64,000 nucleotides of DNA from an uncultured Alphaproteobacteria bacterium (GCA_902524245.1 CABZCN010000003.1:62001-126000), one strand, 5' to 3'; positions 19,384 through 28,775 are shown, numbered from the stretch's first letter. Notes: generated by a model from the sequence alone, not told the origin. Numbers and translations are program-made.

Positions 19384-19819
19384 TAGAGGAGTTTCTATAC
19401 AAACTTAGGAAATCATCAAGTATTAAACATGCACTTTTTTCATGAATATGAGTGTTTTCTGATTTTTTCCTTGATTTATAGGGATTACTAGACAATCTCT
19501 CATCGATAAACAAAATTGGACAAGAAATGATTTTCTCTAATTTTTCGGCAAATTTTTCAACTTTATTTACCATTTCAGATAAAGAACCATCAAGATGGTA
19601 AGGTTTACCAATTACGACTCCATGAACATTTTCATTTGTTATAATTTCTTTAATTTTTTCGAATAATAATGTTTCGGTAAAAGTTCCATAAGGAACAGAA
19701 ATGATATTTGATGGATCGCTGATAGCTATTCCAATGTGTTTTAGACCATAATCTATAGCAATAAATTTCTTGGTATAATTATTGCTTACAAGAAAATCTG
19801 ATATAGTATCGACGACCAT
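19373..19819 (-). CDS. ruvX: Holliday-junction resolvase-like protein RuvX/YqgF
   Basis: RNase H-fold nuclease linked to processing of pre-16S rRNA 5' ends and proposed as a junction resolvase. IAIDYGLKHIGIAISD (acidic strand 1), VVIGKPYHLDG, the DERLSS segment and the late Asp pair in LILDDF complete the active site. The Met at 19819 is chosen over 19831 because homologs do not extend further and the longer form would overlap gatC. Start codons of ruvX and divergent gatC are separated by a single base. Confidence 0.88.
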   Translation of the reverse strand: MVVDTISDFLVSNNYTKKFIAIDYGLKHIGIAISDPSNIISVPYGTFTETLLFEKIKEIITNENVHGVVIGKPYHLDGSLSEMVNKVEKFAEKLEKIISCPILFIDERLSSNPYKSRKKSENTHIHEKSACLILDDFLSLYRNSSSEK

Positions 19820-19820
19820 T

Positions 19821-20102
19821 ATGAGTGACATTGATATTAAAAGAATTTCTTATTTAGCAAAGCTAAAATTACCCCCAGAAAAAGAAGAATTTTACTCTAA
19901 TTCTTTAAAAGATATAATTAAATGGGTAGATAATCTTAAAAAAGTTGACACAAGTAAAACAGAACCTTTGCATAATGTAACTGAAAAAACCGTATCAATT
20001 AGAAATGATGAGGTAAGTAAAAGTAATTCTGTTGATGATATATTAAGAAATGCTCCAGAGAGAGCACAAAATTTTTTCAAAGTTCCTAAAGTGGTTGAGT
20101 AA
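19821..20102 (+). CDS. gatC: Asp/Glu-tRNA amidotransferase subunit C
   Basis: Small subunit stabilising GatAB, which converts mischarged Asp-tRNA(Asn) and/or Glu-tRNA(Gln) to the amide. MSDIDIKRISYLAKLKLPPEK and a C-terminal RNDEV plus APERAQNFFKVPKV are characteristic of GatC. The ATG at 19821 gives the standard 93-residue protein; the longer frame from 19782 runs into ruvX. gatA follows immediately. Confidence 0.94.
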   Translation: MSDIDIKRISYLAKLKLPPEKEEFYSNSLKDIIKWVDNLKKVDTSKTEPLHNVTEKTVSIRNDEVSKSNSVDDILRNAPERAQNFFKVPKVVE

Positions 20103-21545
20103 GTGAAGAATTCAATTAGCCAAATTAAAAAAGCTCTTATTGAAAAAAAAATAAGTGTAGGTGAACTTTATGACGAATATTTAGCAAAAGCTAAATCTGG
20201 TAATAGCAACAGCTTTAACTTAGTGATTGACAGGGAAAACAATATTTCATCAATTAACGACTCTCAAAACAGATATGACAATGGCAATCCTTTACCTTTA
20301 GATGGTATTCCTTTAGGTATTAAAGATTTATTCTGTACCAAAGGTATAAGAACAACAGCATCATCTAAAATTCTGAGTAATTTCATCCCTAATTATGAGT
20401 CTTTTGTGACTCAGCAACTTTTAAATGATGGTTCAATTTTTATTGGCAAAAATAATTGTGATGAATTTGCGATGGGCTCTTCAAATGAAACTAGTTATTT
20501 TGGTCCTGTAATTAATCCTTGGAAGAATAAAAATACTCAAAAAGATAATCTAGTTCCAGGCGGCTCCTCAGGGGGATCAGCAGCAGCTGTGGCAGAGGGC
20601 TCATGTGTAGCGTCAATGGGCACAGATACTGGTGGCTCAATTAGACAGCCAGCTAGCTTATGCGGAATAGTTGGTTTAAAGCCCACATTTGGCTCATGTT
20701 CTAGATGGGGAATTGTAGCTTTTGCCTCTAGTTTAGATCAAGCAGGACCTTTGACAAACTGTGTAGAGGATGCGGCTTATGTTTTAAATTCAATAAACAA
20801 ACATGATTTTAATGACTCTACCAGCTCAAATCATCAGAGAGAAGATTATTTAATTGATATCAACAACAGCTTTGAAAAAAAAATTAAAATTGGAATTCCC
20901 TCTGATTATCTTGAAGATGTCAGTGACGACATTTCAAATCAAATTGATAATACAAAAAAAGCACTCTCCAAACATGGCATAGAATTTGTTGATGTAAAAT
21001 TTAAGACTACTGAATACGCACTTTCAACTTATTATATTTTAGCACCAGCTGAAGCTTCGTCAAATTTAGCAAGATATGATGGAATACGTTACGGTTTTAG
21101 AGAAGACGGCGAAAGTCTTGATGATATTTATCTAAATTCCAGAACAAAGGGATTTGGTGATGAAGTGACCAGAAGAATACTTATAGGCACTTATGTATTG
21201 TCAGCTGGTTATTACGATGCTTACTACAGACAAGCTCAAAAAGTTAGAAGATTGATTAAAAATGATTTTCAAAGAATTTTAAACAAAGTTGACTTTATAC
21301 TAACACCGACAACACCAAATGAGGCTTTTAAAATTGGTGATAAACTTGATCCTATATCTATGTATAAAAATGATATTTATACTGTTCCCACAAGTCTTGC
21401 TGGCCTTCCTGGCATATCTATTCCATCTGGTTTAAGTAAAAATGGTCTACCTTTGGGAGTTCAATTTATTGGAAATTATTTTGAAGAAAAATCACTTTTA
21501 CAGTTAGCAGCGCTCGCAGAAAAGGAATTAAGTTTCAATGAGTAG
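20103..21545 (+). CDS. gatA: Asp/Glu-tRNA amidotransferase subunit A
   Basis: Amidase subunit releasing ammonia from glutamine for tRNA-dependent amidation. The Ser-cisSer-Lys triad is visible: Lys74 in LGIKDLF, the cis-Ser in PGGSSGGSAAA (about 155) and the nucleophile Ser179 in TDTGGSIR. Length 480 is typical. It starts with GTG directly after the gatC stop and overlaps gatB by 8 bp, so the three are translated as a unit. Confidence 0.96.
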   Translation: MKNSISQIKKALIEKKISVGELYDEYLAKAKSGNSNSFNLVIDRENNISSINDSQNRYDNGNPLPLDGIPLGIKDLFCTKGIRTTASSKILSNFIPNYESFVTQQLLNDGSIFIGKNNCDEFAMGSSNETSYFGPVINPWKNKNTQKDNLVPGGSSGGSAAAVAEGSCVASMGTDTGGSIRQPASLCGIVGLKPTFGSCSRWGIVAFASSLDQAGPLTNCVEDAAYVLNSINKHDFNDSTSSNHQREDYLIDINNSFEKKIKIGIPSDYLEDVSDDISNQIDNTKKALSKHGIEFVDVKFKTTEYALSTYYILAPAEASSNLARYDGIRYGFREDGESLDDIYLNSRTKGFGDEVTRRILIGTYVLSAGYYDAYYRQAQKVRRLIKNDFQRILNKVDFILTPTTPNEAFKIGDKLDPISMYKNDIYTVPTSLAGLPGISIPSGLSKNGLPLGVQFIGNYFEEKSLLQLAALAEKELSFNE

Positions 21546-22974
21546 TAATTGGGAAATGGTCATAGGTCTTGAAGTGCACGCCCAACTTAAAACTTCATCT
21601 AAATTATTTTCCTCCTCACCAAATCAATTTGGATCTGAGCCAAATGAAAATGTAAATTTTATTGACTCAGGAATGCCTGGAATGCTTCCAGTTATGAACT
21701 TTGGTTGTATTGAAATGGCAATAAAAACAGGATACGCATTAAATTTTAAGATTAACAAGCATTCTGTGTTCGAAAGAAAAAATTACTTCTATCCTGATTT
21801 ACCTCAAGGTTACCAAATTAGTCAATTTGAATTCCCCATTCTTAGCGAGGGTTATATAAATATTGAAAGTGGTGATAATCAAAAAAAAATTAGAATTGAG
21901 AGAGCCCATTTAGAACAAGATGCTGGCAAGAGCATTCATGATATTGATCCAAAATATAGCTTTATTGATCTTAATAGAGTAGGCACACCGTTATTAGAAA
22001 TAGTTTCTTATCCTGATTTATCATCTGCAGATGAGGTAATAAACTACATGTCTTCTTTAAGACAATTACTTATGTACATAGATGTGTGTGATGGAAATAT
22101 GCAGGAAGGTTCTTTAAGAGCTGATGTAAATTTATCTGTTCGCAAAAAGGGCCAAGAACTTGGCACTAGATGTGAAATTAAAAATTTAAATTCATTTAAA
22201 TTCATAAAACAAGCTATCGAATATGAATTTCAAAGACAAATTAATATAATTGATGGTGGTGGAGAAATTGAACAGAATACCATGCTGTTTGATACAAGCA
22301 CCGGGGAAACAAGAGCAATGAGAAGTAAGGAATTCTCACATGATTATCGTTATTTTCCTGATCCCGATTTATTACCTGTAAATTTAAGCCAAGAGCAAAT
22401 TGATAAAATAAAACCCCTAGTAGGAGAGCTTCCCCAAGATAAGTTAAATAAATACTTAGATAATTATAGTTTAGATAAAGACATAGCTAAAATCATAATT
22501 GCTGAAAAACAAAACGCAAATTTATTTGAAAAAATGATTTCTGAGTCAACTGTAAAACCAAAATTTATAGCAGCTTGGCTAGTTGGAGATATATTTGCAT
22601 TTATCAAAGAAAATAATTTAGAAGTAAATAGTCTAAATGATAAAACAAAAGATATTACTGATCTTTTGAGATTAATTTCTGATGATGTAATTTCAAATAA
22701 AGCTGGTAAAGAAATTTTACCGAAAGTTTTAAATGGTCAAGGTAAGCCATCTGAACTTGTTAAGGAATTAGGACTTGAACAAGTATCTGACTCTGGAGAA
22801 TTGGAAAAAATAATTGATGAAGCTTTAGTTGGAGAAGATGAGAACATTTTAAAATTTCAAGGTGGTTCTGATAGAGTTTTAGGATATTTTGTCGGTAAAT
22901 GTCTGAAAGCTACAAAAGGTAAAGGTAATCCAAAATTAATAAATAAAATCCTTCTAGAAAGACTTAAAAAGTAA
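21538..22974 (+). CDS. gatB: Asp/Glu-tRNA amidotransferase subunit B
   Basis: Kinase/tRNA-binding subunit that phosphorylates the mischarged amino acid before amide transfer. VIGLEVHAQLKTSSKLFSS at the N-terminus, YPDLPQGYQISQ, HLEQDAGKSIHD and the C-terminal YqeY-like tail domain (from about 330) are all typical. Length 478 is normal. It is the last gene before a 214-bp gap containing the tRNA-Ser gene. Confidence 0.96.
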   Translation: MSSNWEMVIGLEVHAQLKTSSKLFSSSPNQFGSEPNENVNFIDSGMPGMLPVMNFGCIEMAIKTGYALNFKINKHSVFERKNYFYPDLPQGYQISQFEFPILSEGYINIESGDNQKKIRIERAHLEQDAGKSIHDIDPKYSFIDLNRVGTPLLEIVSYPDLSSADEVINYMSSLRQLLMYIDVCDGNMQEGSLRADVNLSVRKKGQELGTRCEIKNLNSFKFIKQAIEYEFQRQINIIDGGGEIEQNTMLFDTSTGETRAMRSKEFSHDYRYFPDPDLLPVNLSQEQIDKIKPLVGELPQDKLNKYLDNYSLDKDIAKIIIAEKQNANLFEKMISESTVKPKFIAAWLVGDIFAFIKENNLEVNSLNDKTKDITDLLRLISDDVISNKAGKEILPKVLNGQGKPSELVKELGLEQVSDSGELEKIIDEALVGEDENILKFQGGSDRVLGYFVGKCLKATKGKGNPKLINKILLERLKK

Positions 22975-23003
22975 CCGCATATATTTTTTTATAAATAATA
23001 AGA

Positions 23004-23031
23004 ATGACAATCCTTTTTATTCGACTATATT
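23004..23031 (+). promoter_or_regulatory. Likely promoter of tRNA-Ser
   Basis: ATGACA at 23004-23009 and TATATT at 23026-23031 with a 16-base spacer match sigma-70 elements at five of six positions each. The predicted transcript would start near 23038, about 14 bases before the tRNA. The location in one of the few real gaps supports it; AT richness weakens it. Confidence 0.4.
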
Positions 23032-23051
23032 TCGGCTATAAATAAGCCTAT

Positions 23052-23143
23052 GGAGAGGTGGGTGAGTGGCTGAAACCAGCGGTTTGCTAAACCGCCGTAC
23101 GACGCAAGTTGTACCGAGGGTTCGAATCCCTCTCTCTCCGCCA
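23052..23143 (+). tRNA. tRNA-Ser (anticodon GCT)
   Basis: A 92-base class II tRNA with a long variable arm. The acceptor stem GGAGAGG pairs with TCTCTCC (one G-T pair), the anticodon stem-loop GCGGT-TTGCTAA-ACCGC exposes GCT, and a T-arm GAGGGTTCGAATCCCTC is followed by discriminator G and an encoded CCA. It reads AGC/AGT serine codons. Confidence 0.96.
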
Positions 23144-23188
23144 TAAAAAAAACATATATATTTGATATAAAAATAGTAAAAAATAATA

Positions 23189-24061
23189 ATGCTCACAGGA
23201 TCTATACCAGCAATAATAACTCCCTTTTCAAAAAGTGATGTTGATTATGATAGTTTTGAAAAACTATTAAATTGGCAAATCAAAAGTGGAATATCTGGGG
23301 TAACAGTTTGCGGAACAACAGGGGAGTCCCCAACTTTATCACATGATGAGCATATGAAGTTAGTTGAATTCGCAATAAAAGTTGCTTCAAAAAAAATACC
23401 TGTTATCGCCGGCACGGGATCTAATTCCACTAAAGAGGCAATTGAATTTACCAAACACGCCTATAAAGCAGGAGCAAACTACGGATTAGTTGTTACACCA
23501 TATTATAATAAACCTAATCAATTAGGTTTGATTAACCATTTCAAAAAAATTGCAAAAGTTTCACCATTAAAACAACTAATTTACAATATACCAGGAAGAT
23601 CAATTGTAGACTTGTCTTTTGATAGTTTTAAGGAACTAAATAAAGTATCAAACATTGTCGGAATTAAAGACGCTTCCAATGATATGTCAAGACCTTTGAT
23701 TATGAGAACTTTTATGAAAAAAGATTTTAATTATTTGTCTGGTGAAGATGGAACTATTGCTGGTTTTTTAGCTCAAGGCGGGCATGGCTGTATATCAGTT
23801 ACAGCTAATGTTGCTCCTAAACTTACATCAATGCTCCACTATCATTGGAAAAAAAAGAATTATAAGGAATTTGATAAAGTAAATTTAAAATTAGCTCCAT
23901 TGTCAAAAATATTGTTTGCTGAACCTAATCCTACACCAGCTAAGTATGCCCTCTCTTTAATGGGTAAATGTAAAGCTGATGTAAGAGAACCTTTGTGTGA
24001 ATTAAGCTCTGATACAAAAAAACAAGTAAGAAAAATAATAAAAGATTTAAATTTTATTTAA
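23189..24061 (+). CDS. dapA: 4-hydroxy-tetrahydrodipicolinate synthase
   Basis: Condenses pyruvate with aspartate semialdehyde, the first committed step to lysine and diaminopimelate. The (beta/alpha)8 aldolase-type protein has GTTGESPTLS for substrate binding, the YNIPGR tyrosine, and the Schiff-base Lys160 in GIKDAS. Length 290 is standard. It begins 45 bp after the tRNA. The order dapA-smpB-rpoZ-rsh is common in alphaproteobacteria. hom at 40964 draws on the same aspartate semialdehyde. Confidence 0.96.
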   Translation: MLTGSIPAIITPFSKSDVDYDSFEKLLNWQIKSGISGVTVCGTTGESPTLSHDEHMKLVEFAIKVASKKIPVIAGTGSNSTKEAIEFTKHAYKAGANYGLVVTPYYNKPNQLGLINHFKKIAKVSPLKQLIYNIPGRSIVDLSFDSFKELNKVSNIVGIKDASNDMSRPLIMRTFMKKDFNYLSGEDGTIAGFLAQGGHGCISVTANVAPKLTSMLHYHWKKKNYKEFDKVNLKLAPLSKILFAEPNPTPAKYALSLMGKCKADVREPLCELSSDTKKQVRKIIKDLNFI

Positions 24062-24499
24062 TTGTCTATTCAAAATCGTAGAGCAAAATTTGATTATGAA
24101 ATCAAAGAAACTTATGTTGCTGGAATAGTGCTTGAAAGCAATGAAGTTAAACCACTTCGAAGTGGAAAAGCCTCTATTCAGTCAAGTTTTATTAATGAGC
24201 AAAAAGGTGAAATTTACATCAATAATTTTGAAATTATTTCAAGAGATAAGAATTTTGACCTCAAAAAGAAGACGAGATCTGTTAAAAAACTTTTACTTAA
24301 TAAAAGAGAGATAAAGAAGATTTTAGGAATGTTGACCACAAAAGGTTTTACAGCAGTTCCTATGGAGATTTTCTTCAATGAAAAAGGCTTAGCAAAAGTA
24401 AAATTTGGAGTTGGCGTTGGTAAAAAGAAATTTGATAAAAGGGAGACAATTAAGCAAAGAGAGTGGGATCGCAAAAGACAAAGAATTTTAAAAAAATAA
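24062..24499 (+). CDS. smpB: SsrA-binding protein SmpB
   Basis: Binds tmRNA and brings it to stalled ribosomes for trans-translation. [10 protein letters not shown] at the N-terminus and the basic tail [15 protein letters not shown] that occupies the mRNA channel are both present. At 145 residues it is slightly compact. The start is a TTG immediately after the dapA stop. No tmRNA gene was seen in the window. Confidence 0.94.
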   Translation: MSIQNRRAKFDYEIKETYVAGIVLESNEVKPLRSGKASIQSSFINEQKGEIYINNFEIISRDKNFDLKKKTRSVKKLLLNKREIKKILGMLTTKGFTAVPMEIFFNEKGLAKVKFGVGVGKKKFDKRETIKQREWDRKRQRILKK

Positions 24500-24507
24500 T
24501 AATTTTC

Positions 24508-24536
24508 TTGAATTTTCACTTACTTTTTCATATAAA
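24508..24536 (+). promoter_or_regulatory. Strong promoter giving a leaderless rpoZ mRNA
   Basis: TTGAAT at 24508-24513, a 17-base spacer and TATAAA at 24531-24536 form a good sigma-70 promoter in the 43-bp smpB-rpoZ gap. A start 7 bases after the -10 box falls exactly on the A of the rpoZ ATG at 24543, predicting a leaderless transcript. There is no Shine-Dalgarno between box and ATG, which agrees. Confidence 0.55.
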
Positions 24537-24542
24537 CCTCAC

Positions 24543-24809
24543 ATGGCAAGAGTCACTGTAGAAGATTGTACTAAACACGTTGATAGTCTCTTCGATTTAG
24601 TTTTACTGGCTTCTCACAGAGCAAAGGTTCTTAACGCAGGTAATGAGGCCCAAGTTCCATTAGATAATGATAAAAGCACAGTTATAGCTCTTAGAGAAAT
24701 TGCCGATGAAAAAATTAGTGTTGGAGATGTCAAAGAAGACATTATTAAGAGTTATCAATTAGTTCAAGAGAAAGAAGAAGAAAACGAAGATCATCTTCTT
24801 GAAGATTAA
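24543..24809 (+). CDS. rpoZ: RNA polymerase omega subunit
   Basis: Small subunit that helps assemble the beta-prime subunit and, in proteobacteria, contributes to a ppGpp-binding site. [27 protein letters not shown] is close to the universal omega N-terminus, here seen in two parts around the Cys; [12 protein letters not shown] follows, then an acidic tail. At 88 residues it is normal. Linkage to the (p)ppGpp synthetase gene 29 bp downstream is the usual arrangement. Confidence 0.95.
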   Translation: MARVTVEDCTKHVDSLFDLVLLASHRAKVLNAGNEAQVPLDNDKSTVIALREIADEKISVGDVKEDIIKSYQLVQEKEEENEDHLLED

Positions 24810-24838
24810 AAGTTATATTTAGTTTATTATTTTAGCTG

Positions 24839-26980
24839 ATGTTTCAAACCAGCTACTTCAATGAGAGTTACAGCGAGTTTAAATCTGCGTTAGAGTCATA
24901 TGACAAAAATTTTAGAGAGGATCTATTTGTAAAAGCTATTGAGGTTGCTGAAAATTCACATAAGGATCAATATCGTGCCTCTGGAGACCCATATATAATT
25001 CATCCATATGAAGTTTGTAAATCACTTATTGAATTAAAATTAGACACTGAAACTGTAATAACTGGTTTGCTTCATGATGTTATTGAAGATACTGAATTTT
25101 CTAAAGATGAATTAAAAAAAAATTTTGGTGATGCAATATCTGGTCTTGTTGATGGTTTGACAAAAATTGATTTTTTGGAAGAAAAAAAAACAACAAGATC
25201 AGAAAAGGAGGCCGAAAATTTCAGAAAATTATTAATTTCTACTGCTAAGGATATAAGAGTTTTAATTATAAAATTAGCTGACAGACTTCATAATATTAAA
25301 ACTATTCATTATTTTAAAGATGTTGAAAAAAGAAAAAGAGTAAGCAATGAAACTTTATTAATTTATGCCCCGCTTGCTCAAAGATTAGGATTTGAGAATT
25401 GGAAATCAATTTTAGAAAACATATCTTTTAAAAATTTACACCCAGATATTTTTAATAGGATCAATGATAAAATAGATAATACCTTCAAAAACTTAGAAGG
25501 TTCATTTATTGATCTTGAAAATTTAATGAGGGAGCAACTTTCCAAGTCAGATATTGATGCTGAGATTCATTACCGAAAAAAAAATCCTTACTCTATTTGG
25601 AAAAAAATAAATAAGAAAAATACAGATTTAAATTCTATATCTGATATAGCTGCTGTCAGGATCATTACTAAATCAACAAGAGATTGTTACAGAGTTCTTG
25701 GTATTATTCACCGAAATTTTTCTGCAAAAGTTGGAAGAACAAAAGATTATATATCTAGTCCAAAACCCAATGGATATAGATCGATACATTCTGATCTTAT
25801 TTTTCAAAAAAAAATATTTGAAGTACAAATAAGATCAAGAGCTATGCATATGATAGCGGAAAATGGTATTGCTGCACATTGGAGATATAAATATTTAAAT
25901 AAAGATAGTCAAAGCGAGGGTGTCTATGCTTGGTTAAGAGATGCTGTAAATTATGTTGAGGAAAAAGATGAACAACATCTCATCCTTAACAAAACCTCAC
26001 AACAATTTTTTGATGAACAAATTTATGTTTTCTCACCTAAAGGGGAATTATTTACACTTCCACTTGACTCCACCCCAGTTGACTATGCGTATACTATTCA
26101 TACAGATATTGGTGATAGATGCGCTGGAGCAATAGTTAATGGACAAGAGTCACCTTTAAGTACAAAACTAAATAATGGAGATCAAGTTGAAATCATTCTT
26201 GATGAAAACACAACAATTTCACCCTTATGGATTAGATTTGTAAAAAAAGAAAAAGTAAAAGAAAAAATAAGGTATTTTTTTAGGTCAAAAAGAAGAAGAG
26301 AGTTTGAAATATTAGGTAAAGATATATTAAACTATATCGCAAAGTCAAAAAACATTGCTGCCGATGAAAATACTTTTAACAAAATTTTAACCAAAACTGA
26401 TTTTAAATTTAAAAATAAACTTTTTGAAAATGTTGGAAGAGGTTTTTTATCTAGAGCTGAACTAGATAAATTATTTAAGGAAATGGAAGATAATATTGTA
26501 AAAAAAATTTTTCAATCTAATGATGACGAAGAAAGAGTAGATGTTTTAAAATATGAAAATGGTATTGCTGTTAATTATGCAACTTGTTGTTCTCCTATTA
26601 AGGGCGATAGCATTATCTCAATAATGTCATATGGTCGAGGTCTAGTAGTACACAATACAATTTGTGACAGTTTAGGTTATTATCATAAAGATAATTTTTA
26701 TAAATCTGAATGGGGGGAAGGAGAAAGTCAATCTGAATTTAACTCAAGGATAGAGATAGTTATTAAAAACCAACCTGGAGCTCTATTTAGTATTACATCA
26801 ATCTTTGATAAGCATGAAATTAATATTGAAAATATTCGTATCGCTAATAGAACTAAAAAAGTTTACACATTTATTATTGATATAAGTATTGAAAGTTCAG
26901 ATAAACTAAAATTTGTTCTTGCCGAAATGAAAACTTTAAGCCAAGTTGATAAAGTTAAAAGACAATCAATTAATTATTAA
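24839..26980 (+). CDS. spoT: Bifunctional (p)ppGpp synthetase/hydrolase (RSH)
   Basis: Makes and degrades the stringent-response alarmone. The domains in order are: HD hydrolase (His79-Asp80 in GLLHDVIEDT), synthetase (about 230-350, with PKPNGYRSIHSD and FEVQIRSRAMH), TGS (about 390-450, YVFSPKGELFTLP), a conserved helical/Cys region (YATCCSPIKGD), and a C-terminal ACT domain (about 640-713). At 713 residues it is complete, and the intact HD motif indicates a bifunctional Rel/SpoT. As the only such gene here it would be the single long RSH usual in alphaproteobacteria. Confidence 0.94.
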   Translation: MFQTSYFNESYSEFKSALESYDKNFREDLFVKAIEVAENSHKDQYRASGDPYIIHPYEVCKSLIELKLDTETVITGLLHDVIEDTEFSKDELKKNFGDAISGLVDGLTKIDFLEEKKTTRSEKEAENFRKLLISTAKDIRVLIIKLADRLHNIKTIHYFKDVEKRKRVSNETLLIYAPLAQRLGFENWKSILENISFKNLHPDIFNRINDKIDNTFKNLEGSFIDLENLMREQLSKSDIDAEIHYRKKNPYSIWKKINKKNTDLNSISDIAAVRIITKSTRDCYRVLGIIHRNFSAKVGRTKDYISSPKPNGYRSIHSDLIFQKKIFEVQIRSRAMHMIAENGIAAHWRYKYLNKDSQSEGVYAWLRDAVNYVEEKDEQHLILNKTSQQFFDEQIYVFSPKGELFTLPLDSTPVDYAYTIHTDIGDRCAGAIVNGQESPLSTKLNNGDQVEIILDENTTISPLWIRFVKKEKVKEKIRYFFRSKRRREFEILGKDILNYIAKSKNIAADENTFNKILTKTDFKFKNKLFENVGRGFLSRAELDKLFKEMEDNIVKKIFQSNDDEERVDVLKYENGIAVNYATCCSPIKGDSIISIMSYGRGLVVHNTICDSLGYYHKDNFYKSEWGEGESQSEFNSRIEIVIKNQPGALFSITSIFDKHEINIENIRIANRTKKVYTFIIDISIESSDKLKFVLAEMKTLSQVDKVKRQSINY

Positions 26981-27687
26981 TGAAACTAGGTGTTAATATA
27001 GATCATATAGCGACTCTTCGTAATGCTAGGGGTCAGGATAATCCAAATTTAATTAGAGCATTGAAAGTTTGTCAAGATGCAAAAATTGATACACTAACTG
27101 TTCATTTAAGAGAAGATAGAAGGCACATAAAAGATAAAGATCTCTTTGAATTAAAAAAATATTCTAAAATTCCTATTAATCTTGAATTGGCGCTTACGGA
27201 AGAGATGATAAAAATAGCAAGCAAGATCAATCCAAAATTTATTTGTATTGTTCCCGAAAAAAGAAATGAAATTACAACAGAGGGTGGTCTTAATTTAAAC
27301 AAAATATCACAAACAAAATTAAAAAAATTATTAAAAATATCTGGAAAAAAAAATATACAATTAAGTGCCTTTATAAACCCAACAAAAAAAATGATTAATT
27401 TAGCTAAAAATTTAGGTTTTGATACAGTAGAACTACACACAGGTAATTTAGATAAAAAAATTGTTAGAAAATCCACAATCAATCAAATTAATGAAATGAT
27501 TGAATATGCATACTCTAAGAAATTAATTGTTAATGTAGGTCATGGTTTAAATTTTAAAAATATTAAGTTTATAAAAAAAAGAAAATACGTTGATACTGTT
27601 CACGTTGGTCATTTTATAATATCTGAAGCTATATTTATCTCACTAATCAAGACCATAAAAACTTTTAGAAATTTAATAAAACAATGA
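26980..27687 (+). CDS. pdxJ: Pyridoxine 5'-phosphate synthase
   Basis: Joins 1-deoxy-D-xylulose 5-phosphate and the product of PdxA to form pyridoxine phosphate. LGVNIDHIATLRNARG, TVHLREDRRHI, and the C-terminal VNVGHGLN and DTVHVGHFIISEA segments are characteristic. Length 235 is normal. It overlaps rsh by one base (TAATG) and acpS by 4 bp. With pdxA it shows that B6 is made de novo. Confidence 0.95.
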   Translation: MKLGVNIDHIATLRNARGQDNPNLIRALKVCQDAKIDTLTVHLREDRRHIKDKDLFELKKYSKIPINLELALTEEMIKIASKINPKFICIVPEKRNEITTEGGLNLNKISQTKLKKLLKISGKKNIQLSAFINPTKKMINLAKNLGFDTVELHTGNLDKKIVRKSTINQINEMIEYAYSKKLIVNVGHGLNFKNIKFIKKRKYVDTVHVGHFIISEAIFISLIKTIKTFRNLIKQ

Positions 27688-28052
27688 TAATTGGTCATGG
27701 AATAGATCTAGTTGAGATAGATAGAGTAAATAATATCTACGCTAAATATAAAAAAAGTTTCATATCCAAATATTTTTTAAATGATCAATTCAAAACAATT
27801 AATACAAATTTACTGGCAAATAATTTTGCAATTAAAGAGGCTTTTTCTAAAAGCATAGGTATGGGTTTTAGATCTCCATGTTACCCAAATAATATCATGG
27901 TTAGTCGTAATAAATTAGGAAAACCAGTGATTTCACTTAAAAATAAACTTGAAAGTTATTTGAATGATACTTTTGGGAAATATGTTATTCATGTTAGCCT
28001 AACTGATACAAAATTATATTCGATTGCGTCGGTAATTATTGAGCAAAGTTAA
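27684..28052 (+). CDS. acpS: Holo-[acyl-carrier-protein] synthase
   Basis: Transfers phosphopantetheine from CoA to AcpP (Ser37). IGHGIDLVEIDRV near the N-terminus holds the Mg-binding Asp; FAIKEAFSKSIGMG corresponds to the family WxxKEAxxKAxG motif with Phe replacing Trp. Length 122 is normal. It sits in the pdxJ-acpS-lepB-rnc order common in alphaproteobacteria and overlaps pdxJ by 4 bp and lepB by 14 bp. Confidence 0.92.
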   Translation: MIIGHGIDLVEIDRVNNIYAKYKKSFISKYFLNDQFKTINTNLLANNFAIKEAFSKSIGMGFRSPCYPNNIMVSRNKLGKPVISLKNKLESYLNDTFGKYVIHVSLTDTKLYSIASVIIEQS

Positions 28053-28770
28053 ATCATCATTAATTAATAATTTTAAAGCACTTTTTTGGGCTTTAATCAT
28101 TGCGGGAGTAATTAGAACTTTTGCTATCGAGCCATTTAAAATTCCTTCTGGATCAATGAAGCCCAACTTATTGGTTGGTGATTTTCTATTTGTTTCCAAG
28201 TGGGATTATGGGTACTCAAGATACTCATTTCCTTTTGGACTTCCTCCGTTCAAAGGAAAAATATTTGAGAGTAATCCTGAAAGAGGGGATATAATTGTTT
28301 TTAAACTTCCAGGGCAAGAAAATATCAATTATGTGAAAAGATTAGTTGGATTACCGGGAGAAACAATAAAAGTTGTAAATGGCAAAATCTATCTAAAGAC
28401 CAAAAATTCAACTGATTTTGAAGTGCTAGATCAGATAGAAGATGGATTCTTCTATGATGATCAATACGGTAAGGAAATTCAGCAGTTAATTGAAAATGAA
28501 TATAGGATATTAAATATCACGAATGATGGACCACTTGATTATACTCCAGAGTACGAAATCCCAAATGATAAATTCTTTTTTATGGGTGATAACAGAGATA
28601 ACTCATCAGATAGTAGAATTTTAAGTGGAGTTGGATTTGTGCCAAAAGCTAATATAGTTGGCAAAGTTTGGTTCATTTGGTTTTCAGTTGATACAGACTT
28701 TTCTCTATCAAAATTTTGGAATTTACCCCTTCATATTAGATATGATAGGCTATTTAACGTTATCAAATAA
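28039..28770 (+). CDS. lepB: Signal peptidase I
   Basis: Membrane-bound serine protease removing signal peptides of exported proteins. One N-terminal membrane helix (about 13-28) precedes the Ser39/Lys100 dyad, in KIPSGSMKPNLLVGD and YVKRLVGLPGE, and box E FFMGDNRDNSSDSR is present. Length 243 fits alphaproteobacterial SPase I. The start is a TTG at 28039 inside acpS. Confidence 0.95.
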   Translation: MSKVKSSLINNFKALFWALIIAGVIRTFAIEPFKIPSGSMKPNLLVGDFLFVSKWDYGYSRYSFPFGLPPFKGKIFESNPERGDIIVFKLPGQENINYVKRLVGLPGETIKVVNGKIYLKTKNSTDFEVLDQIEDGFFYDDQYGKEIQQLIENEYRILNITNDGPLDYTPEYEIPNDKFFFMGDNRDNSSDSRILSGVGFVPKANIVGKVWFIWFSVDTDFSLSKFWNLPLHIRYDRLFNVIK

Positions 28771-28775
28771 AAATT

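Noticed and set aside
26040-26135. Short alternative-frame open frames inside rsh, topA, hppA and the ThDP gene
   Set aside because: No start signals or family resemblance; each lies wholly inside a well-supported gene.
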